From the NCBI GenBank assembly GCA_036320915.1, contig JAXBDG010000005.1, positions 186,001-250,000 on the forward strand: a DNA stretch of 64,000 nt. The letters run 5' to 3'. The stretch comes from Linnemannia elongata. Lineage: Eukaryota > Mortierellomycota > Mortierellomycetes > Mortierellales > Mortierellaceae. Under the pieces are notes generated by a model. It had not been told where the DNA came from and made no database searches. It saw only the letters and a list, made by a program, of their open reading frames with translations. A program made the translations under genes and the position numbers. Positions 9,291-18,890 of this stretch are shown here, piece after piece (the first letter of the stretch is position 1; the number at the start of each line of letters is the position of its first letter).

Positions 9291-10679
9291 TTAGCAGTTT
9301 AAGCCAATAATTAACACAGTCGAGTTGGCCCTGAGTGCCTCAGACAGCGCCTGAGCTGCGTTGTCTCCGAGCGAGTTGCCATACAAGTCCAGAGTGGTTA
9401 GAGTTGAGTTAATCTTGATTGCCTCAGACAGCGCCTGAGCTCCATTGGGTCCGATTGAGTTGCTCCACAATTCCAAAGTGGTCAGAGTCGAGTTGGTCTT
9501 CATTGCCTCGGACAGCGCCTGAGCTCCGTTGTCTCCGATCGAGTTCCTCCCCAAATCCAAAGTAAGTAGAGTCGAATTGATCTTGATTGCCTCGGCCAAC
9601 GCCTGAGCTCCATTGGGTCCGATCGAGTTGACCGAAATCTTCAAAGTGGTCAGAGTCGAATTATTCTTGATTGCCTCGGATAGCGCCTGAGCTCCGTTGT
9701 CTCCGATCGAGTTCATCCCCAAATCCAATGTAATCAGAGTCGAGCTGATCTTGATTGCCTCGGACAGCGCCTGAGTTCCGTTGTCTCCGATCGAGTTTTT
9801 GTACAAATCCAAAGTGGTCAGAGTCGAGTTGGTCTTGAGTGCCTCGGACAGCGCCTGAGCTCCGTTGTCTCCGATCGAGTTGGTATCCAAGTTCAAAGTG
9901 GTCAGAGTCGAATTAGCCTTGAGTGCCTCAGACAGAGCCTGAGCTCCGTTGGGTCCGATCGAGTTGGTGCCCCCGTCCTCAGTCCCCATTTCCGCCCTGG
10001 ATTCGTTCCCCAAGTCCAAAGTGGTCAGAGTCGAGTTGGACTTGAGTGCCTCAGACAGCGCTTGAGCTCCGTTGGGTCCGATCGAGTTGCCGCTCAAGTT
10101 CAAATTGGTTAGGGTCGTGTTGGTCTTGAGTGCCTCCGACAGCGCCTGAGCTCCGTTGTCTCCGATCGAATTGTTGTCCAAGTACAAAGTAGTTAGAGTT
10201 GAGTTGATCTTGAGTGCCTCAGACAGCGCTTGAACTTCGTTGGATCCGATCGAGTTGCCTTGCAACTTCAAAGTGGTTAGATTCGAGTTGGTCTTGAGGG
10301 CTTCAAACAGCGCCTGAGCTCTGGGACCGATCGAGTTGTAGAACAAGTCCAGTGTGACTAGATTCAAGTTGGCGATGACGCTAGAAATTATTTGGTCCTT
10401 TGCAGATGTCGATGGTAGTTCTGCAAAATAAGAGGTCTCTATTGTCAGGTGTTGTACAAAGTCCTTGTTTCTCTCAAAAGATTCCATGCTGAGGCCATGT
10501 CTTGAAAACACGACGGAATTGTAGAGTTGCGGTGTAAATGAGTCCTTCCAATCCCGACTCACTCGCGCACAGGATGCGAGGTCTTCAAGGTCAAGACTGA
10601 TGGCAATGATTGAACGAATCTCATGTAGGTCGAGGGGATGTATCCGGGATATCTTGGTCATAAAGACGAAAAGCCCCAC
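9291..10679 (-). CDS. F-box-like/LRR (RI-type) protein, intact paralog (462 aa)
   Basis: Single exon. The N-terminus is F-box-like (ISRIHPLDLHEIRSIIA; CARVSRDWKDSF), followed by a conserved linker (SMESFERNKDFVQHL) and twelve 28-residue repeats with the pattern STLTTLDLxxNSIG(D/P)NGAQALSEA. These form an RI-like solenoid as in NLRC3 and ribonuclease inhibitor. At DNA level the repeats are 84-bp units with strong mutual identity, which suggests homogenisation. One repeat carries an in-frame 14-residue insertion (ESRAEMGTEDGGTN, around 9966-10008) just after the consensus Asn. The protein ends shortly after the last repeat (STVLIIGLNC). It probably binds proteins through the concave LRR face; the partner is unknown. 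The ATG at 10679 could be replaced by the Met at codon 7. Confidence 0.85.
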   Translation of the reverse strand: MGLFVFMTKISRIHPLDLHEIRSIIAISLDLEDLASCARVSRDWKDSFTPQLYNSVVFSRHGLSMESFERNKDFVQHLTIETSYFAELPSTSAKDQIISSVIANLNLVTLDLFYNSIGPRAQALFEALKTNSNLTTLKLQGNSIGSNEVQALSEALKINSTLTTLYLDNNSIGDNGAQALSEALKTNTTLTNLNLSGNSIGPNGAQALSEALKSNSTLTTLDLGNESRAEMGTEDGGTNSIGPNGAQALSEALKANSTLTTLNLDTNSIGDNGAQALSEALKTNSTLTTLDLYKNSIGDNGTQALSEAIKISSTLITLDLGMNSIGDNGAQALSEAIKNNSTLTTLKISVNSIGPNGAQALAEAIKINSTLLTLDLGRNSIGDNGAQALSEAMKTNSTLTTLELWSNSIGPNGAQALSEAIKINSTLTTLDLYGNSLGDNAAQALSEALRANSTVLIIGLNC

Positions 10680-11047
10680 AGGGATGATGACGAAGATGGC
10701 GAAATAGGGTTACAAGAAGGTGCGACAACGAACAAGGATTGAGAAAATGAAGAAAGTAAGGAAGAAGAAACGAAATGAAGACGAAGGGCAAAATGACGGT
10801 GATCTTGTAAAGTATGACAGACACCAACTGTGAAGCTAACAGAGCAAGAGAGTGCGAATGAGGGAGTGAACAAAAGAAAGAAGGAAGAGAGAGACAAGAG
10901 TACTAGCGGAAAGTGGAAGAGGCTAGAAAAAGATTCTGTTTTACAGTACAAGAGGAGAGGGGTATTTATACTAGTATACAGAAAGGTTGGAGGTGTGGTT
11001 AGTAAGGCGCAGTAGCGAGAGCATAATCAAGGAGGCGAAGCAGAAGA
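10680..11047. other. Upstream region of the LRR gene
   Basis: Purine-rich on the plus strand (pyrimidine-rich in the direction of the minus-strand gene), with no exon seen. It probably carries the promoter and 5' UTR of the 9291-10679 gene. Confidence 0.4.
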
Positions 11048-11760
11048 TTTTTTTTTTTTGAGATAAAAGGATTTTATTGGAATCAGAGTATTCTGGGCTA
11101 TGGTTTTGCTGATTTCGAGTAGTATGGTGAAGATAATGTCATTGCTGGATTGTGTGTGTTGGTGTAGAAAAAGGACAGTGTTGGCTGTTGAAATGCAAAT
11201 AAGGCAACAAGCCAGTAGTTGTAGGATGGTGATGTTGAATTGGGGTTTGATAGTGAGAGTTGGTGGCTGGAAAGACAAGACCTTGTCAAGTTCATCACCG
11301 GACCATAGTGTTTTGGAGGTGTGTTGCTTGAGGGTTGTTTGCCATGCAATATACTTGGGTGTACACTGGAACATGTGATGCGTCTTGTCCTCGCGTCGCT
11401 GTCGACATCCAGCCATGTTAACGTGAGGTTCCTGCTTCCATATTATGTGACGTAGAGTTCCACAGGGCAGCCAGTCCTTTTTGAACCTTCACCACATGGT
11501 TTTAGCCCGGTGTGGTATCTTGGCTCTCCAGAACAGGCGCCATTGTTTTAAGGAACCCGCCTCTGAGTGGGTTGATGAGTTTGGGTCTGGCGGTGTGTCC
11601 TGTCTCATAAAGGTCCGGAGATGTTTAGTTGTAGCCAATTTGAGAGTAATGGGATTGTTGGTGTTTGGTAGCAAACCTGAGGAGAGGATGTGTTGTTCCA
11701 GGGCGTCATCCTGTGTGAGCTTGGGAGGGTGTTCGAAAGAACAACGTCCCTCTCTTTTTT
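11048..11760 (-). mobile_element. 5'-truncated non-LTR retrotransposon (LINE) tail
   Basis: On the minus strand the frame encodes a zf-RVT-like C-terminus of a reverse-transcriptase ORF2: FWRAKIPHRAKTMW, then WLPCGTLRHIIW, then CRQRREDKTHHMFQC, i.e. the Cys/His pattern C-x7-E-x3-HHxFxC. One in-frame TGA lies at 11489-11491. The element ends in a run of 12 A (plus-strand T at 11048-11059), as expected for target-primed insertion. The 5' end fades near 11750, so only about 0.7 kb remains. It is not autonomous. No clear target-site duplication was found by eye. Confidence 0.75.
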
Positions 11761-13910
11761 TCCTTATTTTTTTTCTTTCTTTCAGGCGTTTTAGTTAAGG
11801 GAAGATTAACTTATGTCCTGGTGGCCGGGTTGTGTACGCGGATAGCCGCCTGAATAGGCCAGTCTTACGGTGACCTCCCTCCCCCAGCCTGAAGAAAAGA
11901 AACAAAAAAAAAAAAAAAGGGTGAGGTGCAAACGCAGATCAGAGGCATATGGCCACCAGCAGCTCCCATGACCTCGCCACCGTGTCTACTTTACAGCATC
12001 ATGGACACCATCCAAAAGCGAGCCCAGAGAAACTTGTTTGATAGCACGCCATTTTTTACACGGGTGGTGCACAACATGGCTCTAGCACGCCGTTTTTTAC
12101 TTTTTTTTTTTTTTTTTTTTTTTTTATTAATAAACATTGAAATTCGGTCAACTTTACTGCTATTATGATAAAAACAGCTGCTGATGGGCGGAAGAAGAGA
12201 GAGATGGGCGCATACTCGAGTGATATGTTATTTTGAGGAAGGGGAAGCGGATACAAAGGTAAATAAATGCCTTTTTTCTATTTATCCATAGGTGAGTCTT
12301 CTTTTTCCTGCTGATAGTCGGTTTGATACCATGGTTTCATACGGTGTAGTAATTCGACATCTATGCTACTGTGATGAGGAATGTTTGTAACGTTTGTGCT
12401 TTACTTTGACACCACGTCCAATGTAGGACAGCTACAGCACAGTGCAGTGGTAGAGAACACAATATAATAGACCAAAGATAAGCAAGCAAATATTCTTGAA
12501 GCGCAAAGATGGAAAATACGCTCAAGCCAAATAGCGGTTAAATTGATCAGTGGTTGTTGAAAGTGTTGTTGTTTTCCTGTACAGTAGTAACGGAGACGAC
12601 CTGTTGGCCATTGGCGATTGTTTCCCCGACACTTGGAGCACCTGATAAGGTGAGGAGAAAAGGAGGATGAAGAGGGAGAGGTGGCATTGGGTTTGGTGGT
12701 GGTGGTGATAGTGCGCTTGATGGAGGCGAGGCAAGAGAGGAGGAATGGCTGTGGTGAGCCGCGATGTGATAGTATCTTAAGTTATTATACTTTACCTTCA
12801 CCTTCACCACCTTGCCCTACCGGTACTATCTATTGCATTTGCTTGTGCAGAGGCTCTAGTCTCACTTGTACCATTAGTATTAGCTTGGTCATCAGGAAAG
12901 AGAGGCAGGAGAGATAGGAATGGCAGTGGTGACAGAGATGGCATTGGATTTGTTGGCGATAGTATGCCTGGCAGAGGGAGGAGAGGACGTGACTGACTTG
13001 GTCGGCCGCGACCTGTTGAGTTATTTGCCTTTGTTTGTTTGTATCTGGCAAAGTTCGTAAGATGAGAGATATCGACATTGGCGGCGACGATGGAGGTGGG
13101 TCTAAGAGGGACATGGCGAGTGCGAGTTGGAGGCATGTTGGCAACAGGTCAGATATGGGGTATGATCGAAGTGGGGCAGATGAAGGATAACATGAGACAA
13201 GAGAAAGGTGGGAGTGGGATTTGAACAACTGGGAAACGGATGGGGACAAAGAAGGTTCCGGTGATTATTGATCTCTATGAGAATATACATATAGGCTAGC
13301 AATTATTTACCCTTGGAATAAAGAGAGTGGACAGATACTGAAATGCAATAGGGAATAGAAAGAGTAGGCAAAAGAGAGGAGAGAAAGTTTGGAAACGCGT
13401 CCTATTTTAATTTTTTTTTTTTTGATTTGATTGTTTGAAATGGATGCTCTCTATCATCATATTCATTATTCATATTTGACACCACACATACTCATCTTTT
13501 TTTTTTAGACGACCGCACATAACACACGTTTGTTCTGGACGCTTTTGCAGGTCTGTATGGGTTAGATGCCCCAAGCCAGTATTCTTTTATCGCCTGTGAA
13601 GGGATGTTACAAAAATATTATTATCATATAACAACTTCGTCTTCAAACAAGTATAAAAAAAACAAAAAGGGCATTAGTGATCAAGTGCATTGGTTCATTT
13701 CAAATGGCGATGGCATTGCCATTCGTCATGTATGCACAATTAGCATGAACGATGGCCACCGTGAGAACGAAAGAAATGAATGAGTGAATTCATTTGAGAA
13801 TCCATTCGATGCTGATGGAGAAATAAGAGTGAATGGAGAAGTTTATAAGGTCTTTGCTTATCCCAAATCGCCTCTTTTTTGCTAATTTGCGTTTTCAGCT
13901 TTTGCCGAAA
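11761..13910. other. Intergenic, no gene supported
   Basis: Holds pyrimidine and T runs (11755-11784, 12100-12125, 13409-13421), an A tail near 11905-11919 that ends a possible short retroposed segment (about 11800-11920), and two copies of TAGCACGCC(A/G)TTTTTTAC (12042-12059 and 12083-12100). Minus-strand open frames at 12547-13136 are Pro/Ser/Leu-rich and give no consistent splice model. Confidence 0.5.
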
Positions 13911-14476
13911 TTAGATACAAGCCTCCCAACATAGCAACCACATAAGAAAATGACCCACTACCTCTTTCATTCTTAACTCGTCACCAGAAGTCAGGCCTCT
14001 TTTCACAATGAATTCAGCAGAAAGTTGAGCTAAAAAAACATGCCCATCTAAACTTGTTAGTGAAAACTGGCATAAAAGACAAGGCAAAGTCACACCACCT
14101 TCAAAAAACTCCATTTGTCGATATTCGACTAAAATCAGATGTTTATAATGAACAATCTGGATCTAGTCAGTTTATTGCCAGGAGAGCTAATCGAGCCTGA
14201 TACAAGAGAGCAACCTTTTACTTCCAACAAGAGTCTATTGGTTATCTGGTGAAAAAGGAACCGATCCACATCTTCATGAGTCTCAGGGTTCACCACCAAT
14301 TTCATATATTTTACATCGCCGATTCTAGGTTCATCAGGCTCGTTGCTTCGTGCAATTCTGAATAGTAATTCGCCTCCATTGTCGCGCCACCTCAGAACCT
14401 CTTGCATAATGCGTTGTGGACCGACCAAGAGTGTGCTCGAATAGGATTCAAATAGTTCCATTGATTGAGCAGGCAT
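13911..14476 (-). CDS. Two-exon orphan protein (168 aa)
   Basis: I do not recognise this protein. Exon 14222-14476 (85 codons, from ATG 14476) joins exon 13911-14162 through a 59-nt intron (donor GTAAAA at 14221, acceptor CTGACTAG ending at 14163), phase 0. The joined product keeps a hydrophobic/charged beta pattern across the junction (RLLLE | IQIVHYKHLILVEYRQMEFF). It contains a conserved-looking segment RWRDNGGELLFRIAR and a C-terminal helix (VVGHFLMWLLCWEA). No signal peptide or metal motif is seen. An acceptor-like CCCAG 7 nt upstream of the ATG (14484-14485) suggests a 5' UTR intron or a further upstream exon with donor GTAAGA near 14575. Codon use is AT-richer than its neighbours. Confidence 0.6.
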
Positions 14477-15603
14477 ATCGATACTGGGAAAGGAATAATA
14501 GAGAAAATAGAAAATAATGAGTGCATGTGGCTACCCCTGAATAATAATCGCGAAAGTATTTTAATATATAAGTTCTTACAAGATTCTGGAATAAATGCAA
14601 GTTCGGGGATTGTGTGCAGATCTTCTTGTGAACGTTTTTGGTAAGAGTAAGTGGCGATCTTGTGAGGTTAGGTGATTGTGATGGTTTTTGCGATAATTGT
14701 TGGAGTATGGTGAGAATTGTTTGGCGCAGGAGGTAGGGCCAACCTCTATTTATATGTAGAGGACTGCGTAAGATGCCATATGAAGCTTGCGTCCCATAGC
14801 CTAATCAGGCATGCCTATAAGTAATCGGTCGACTTTTGGCATGATGTCCAACTCTACTATTGTGTTCCGTTGCAGAACGGCCCAACTTTATTGCGTCCCG
14901 TTGCAGAACAGTCCAACTCTATTGTGTTCCGTTGCAAAACAGCCCACCTTTATTATGCACCATATTCCCAACATCCCAACTCTAAAGTATACCATCAACA
15001 CAATAGCCCAGCGTTAATGTGTAACGTACTGCAGAGACGGGTATAGTCTCTATACTAATGTAGAAGTTGAAACAAACGGGTACTTGTGCTCAAAGTACCA
15101 AATCCGTGACTAAGAAAGAAAGAGATTAGAAGAAAGTGAGATATACAAACAGCAACGAGTAGATGAACACAAACAAGAAAAAAAGGGCAAGAGGGAGAGT
15201 GAATCAAGGTGTAACGAAGGACCTGAAAGGCCATGGAGTAAAAGAGGCACAAAAAAAGAGGGCGATCATATAGAAAAATGTACGGCAAGAAAAAAAATTG
15301 ATCCCCCCCTAACCCTCTCATCCAAACACAAAGCCAGTCAGTTACCCGTCTCTCCTACGCTTTTTTATGGAGGAGCAAGATCTTTTTTTTTTTTGAAAAG
15401 TCTTCCGTCCAGTTCGGGGTTGCAACTTGTTTTGGTTTGTTTGTTTGTGTTTTACAGTTTTTGCTGTTTGAATGGATTTCTTCTTGGTGTTACACAACGA
15501 AGCGCAAAAAGAAATAGAACGATAAGAAAAAAAGTGATGGAAGTTTGCATAAGCGGTCAATACCACAACATTGGAGAAACAAACGAAAACGCCTATGGAC
15601 TGG

Positions 15604-15640
<37 letters not shown>

Positions 15641-15803
15641 GCTGTTTAAAAGCAGATTCACGGCCCTGTTAAAGCAAAAAAAAGTCTCTTATTCACACAG
15701 TCCCTGTGTTGTCAAAGACGACACACCCTGTGAAAACAAAAAAATCTTCTAATTCCGACAGGGTGTGCAAATAACGTTTCACAGCCCTGTGCAAATAACT
15801 TCA

Positions 15804-15848
<45 letters not shown>

Positions 15849-16362
15849 GAGAAAAGAGATACGGGAAGAAAACGACACCTCTTGTTCTTTTCACTGTTGG
15901 ACCTCTTTTTTTTTTTTTTTTTTGCCCGAAACTTGGTTACTTTTCGTTAATAAACCACATATTCTCGAGCATAGCAGTGAGGTCCAAGGCCAATCATCCA
16001 TAGGTTTGAGCGTGAGCTTCTCGTTTCGCATTTTTCCGCGGGAGAGGCACCCATGATATATTTTTCAATTGCCTTGGCATACTGTGTGCTCATCGATTCG
16101 AAAGGTCGGCAGAAAGACGACATGGTCTGGGGCAACAGTAGCACATGCACACATGCACACATACACGCTTTATACACGCACTTGATCTCGCTCAGAAGCG
16201 AATACCTCCTTGTCAACATGGAAGGCACATGACATTCTTTGTGTTTGATTAGGTTTATATAAAAGATACTTAGAAAAAGAGATCTGCAGAGAAGGAGAGC
16301 AAGTACCAAAAAAAAGGTAACGTGTACCATCAACGCCACAAAATGTACAACCGGTCGAATGA
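14477..16362. other. Intergenic with several repeat blocks
   Basis: Contains a 31-bp tandem repeat (14857-14981), long A runs (15602-15637 and 15809-15846), a T run (15907-15923) and four copies of a CACAGCCCTGTG-like motif (15659-15791). Poly-Lys open frames here are homopolymer artefacts. No gene is seen. Confidence 0.6.
14857..14981. repeat. 31-bp tandem repeat, three good copies and one decayed
   Basis: Units at 14857-14887, 14888-14918 and 14919-14949 share TATTG(T/C)GT(T/C)CCGTTGCA, then AACxGxCCA(A/C)CT. A fourth at 14950-14981 keeps only the ends. The 31-bp period shifts frame, so a coding origin is unlikely. It is a minisatellite. Confidence 0.8.
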
Positions 16363-18890
16363 TTACTTAGGGTTATTAGGGATGCGGATCCAAAAGTCGT
16401 ACAGGAAGACATCATCCATCCATTGACAGACATCCGGCTCCAGATTAGTCACCATCTTGCTCTGCACGTTCAGATCTAACACCGGGTTCGCTGCACTGTA
16501 AGGTAACCATTGCACGCTTGTCACATCTGGGTTTTGGTTTTCGACACCGACAAGTCCAGGCTGAGGGTTCGGGTTTCCGGTCTTGGCGAATGTTGTTAGC
16601 CGATCGACTACCTGGCGTGCAAAGCGGGCATCATCGCCGGCTTGACTGTATCCAGGAACTGAGGCCCCGCTAGCAAAGACGGGTTGCACGTCTGCGGAGT
16701 GGCAGACACGACCAGTAGAGGAGGAGCAGTAGTTGCCGCCAACAAGAGGAGTATCACGGCCACGGGAGAAGCGGAAGTTGTAGGTCGGTTTGTGGACCGC
16801 CATCTGACGACTGAGGTACTGGAGTGGGCAGAGCCAATAGTAGTCGGTACCGAAGTGTGTGAAAGCATCGCGGACGGCATCAGTGTTGGCAGGTGGCAAA
16901 GTGAAATAAGGCGAGCCCATGACTATTGCAGTCCGGTTCTTGTCAAAGACCAATCCAAGAGCATCAGAGGCATTGGCGATTGGGACCGGGTTGGGGAAGT
17001 AGAGCGGTACATAGAGACCCGCTTCGTCCTTGGTGGTGCCCCACATGATGTTGGCCTTTGTATTGTGTTTTCCTGCTTTGACAAGTGCCGAAAAGTCGGC
17101 TGGGATAAGATCGCCATCGGTGGTGGGTCGTTCGACGAGTCCAAAGGTCGTCCAAGTATCGTCGTTGAGTTGCAATTGGTCAGCCGTCAAGCTGGCTTCC
17201 AGGATATCGTTCGCAGTTTTAGCACGCGCACAGGCCAGGTCACCGGGGTTGCAACCCAAGGCCACCATGAGGTAGTTGGTCAGCCTGGCGGCAGACTGCG
17301 GGGTATGGTAAGGGATATTGATAGGATCACTCTCGCCAATGACGCTCTGGTAGAGGTCGAACGTGGAAGGGGCGGAGAGGAGGGCTCGAATACTGGTGGC
17401 ACCTGCAGACTCGCCAAAGACGGTGACGCGGTTTGGATCACCTCCGAAAGAAGCAATGTTCTTTTTGACCCACTGGAGAGCAAGAATCATGTCGCGGAAG
17501 GCTTGGTTGCCGGGGACATTAGATCGAGACCATGAGTTTGTGTCCTCAAACCAACCAAAGAGACCTAAGCGGTAATTGATGGTTACGACGACTACTCCGC
17601 CACGCGAGACTACGTTGCCAGGTTCGAATAAGATAATTGAACCAGAGTTGCTATTGAAGATGGAGCATAAGGAAAAGAAAGAGTGTCAATGTGTGCTTCT
17701 TAGTTACATGACATAAGCACTATATTGCCTCCAGCAATAAAACAGTGAATAGGATATTACTTGGCGAATCCACCTCCATGGATGTAAAACATGACAGGCA
17801 GAGGCGCAAACCCTTGACCTTTCAAACTCGGCGTATACACATTCAAATTCAAGCAATCCTCATCCTCAGTCGCCGAGTTCTCAAGCCACGCAAGAATGCT
17901 CGAACCGATCCCCTTCGACTTGGGCGTCTGTGGACAGATATGTCCATACTCAGTCGTGTCTCGGGTGGTGGTAAAAGGTGCTTTAGCAACAGGTGCTGCG
18001 AAACGACGGGCTCCAGTAGGAGCCTCAGCGTATGGGATACCCAAGAACCGGAATGCGTTCATGTCACGCCAGCCCTGGAGTTGTCCGATAGGGGTGTCAA
18101 GTTTGATTTGGCGACCAGTATCTTGAAAGAGGAGGACACGCCGCAGGACGCTGTTGAAGCAGACTGTGGGGAGTTGTGTGCTGCAGGGGATCCAGTCTGT
18201 CTTCCCGGTGATCTTGTTGACAGCGAGGCAGTTTGAGAGAATTCCAGGAACGCCTGTGAGAAATGGTAAGAGAGAGAAGGAAAAAAGCAGGGGTAAGGGG
18301 GAGTCAGTTGATGATGTGGAGAGGAAGAGAAGGAAAAAAAGGGGCGAAATAGATTTCATTTTCGATCTAATGAGACGAGTTGTGATAATTATTATTGCTT
18401 ACCATTATAGACCCAGAACTGAGAGTAACCAGAGACTTCTTGCTGAGCGACAGAATTGTTGTTGAGTAAGGAGACCAGGCTGGTTGCACCTGCTGTTCCT
18501 GGGATGAAAATGTAGCCCCCTGTTTGAATCATTCATATGTAGAGTTTGCGGGAAGAGAGTGAGCGATAAATGAAAAATATAAGAGGCAAGAGAATAAACA
18601 AAATTCCATGTAAAGGGCAAAATGTACTTACCATCACCCAAGGATAGACAAGAGTCCATACCATCGTAGTATCCTCTAGGCTGGGACAGGAGAAGAAAGG
18701 AATACTTGACTTTGGACGAGTCGACGTCGTTCTCAAGGAGGATGCTTACTCCGTTAATTGTGCTGGCAACTGGTGCCGTAGGTAACATAAGTCGCTTCTC
18801 TAAATTTCTTGTAGGCGCAGCGTTGGTATGCAACAGAATGTTGAGGGTCAACAGCACGGCTGCCGAGACCAAGGACTTGAGCGACAGCAT
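16363..18890 (-). CDS. Secreted type-B carboxylesterase with N-terminal lectin-like extension (718 aa)
   Basis: Four exons: 18632-18890, 18403-18519, 17761-18253 and 16363-17650. All introns are GT-AG and the phases close. The start at 18890 begins a signal peptide (MLSLKSLVSAAVLLTLNILL) ending near ANA-like residues, followed by a Kex2-like LEKR site. The alpha/beta-hydrolase core shows the oxyanion loop YIHGGGF, the nucleophile elbow GESAG (Ser371), the acid in TTKDEAG and the His in VCHSADVQPVF, so it should hydrolyse ester or lipid substrates outside the cell. The enzyme core begins only near residue 160. Residues about 35-155 form a Cys-containing module (YDGMDSCLSLG, FWVYNG, WIPCSTQLPTVC) that resembles the C-terminal half of a C-type-lectin-like fold; this assignment is inference. 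Usual family length is about 550 aa, so the extension is real extra sequence. Confidence 0.88.

Noticed and set aside
11800..11920. SINE-like segment with A tail
   Set aside because: An A-box-like string is present but no B-box could be placed; evidence too weak to list as an element.
12547..13136. Pro/Ser/Leu-rich minus-strand frames that look faintly duplicated
   Set aside because: I could not find donor/acceptor pairs that join them in a consistent frame, and composition alone explains them.
16684..17535. 283-aa plus-strand frame
   Set aside because: Antisense shadow of carboxylesterase exon 4, which carries the catalytic motifs on the minus strand.
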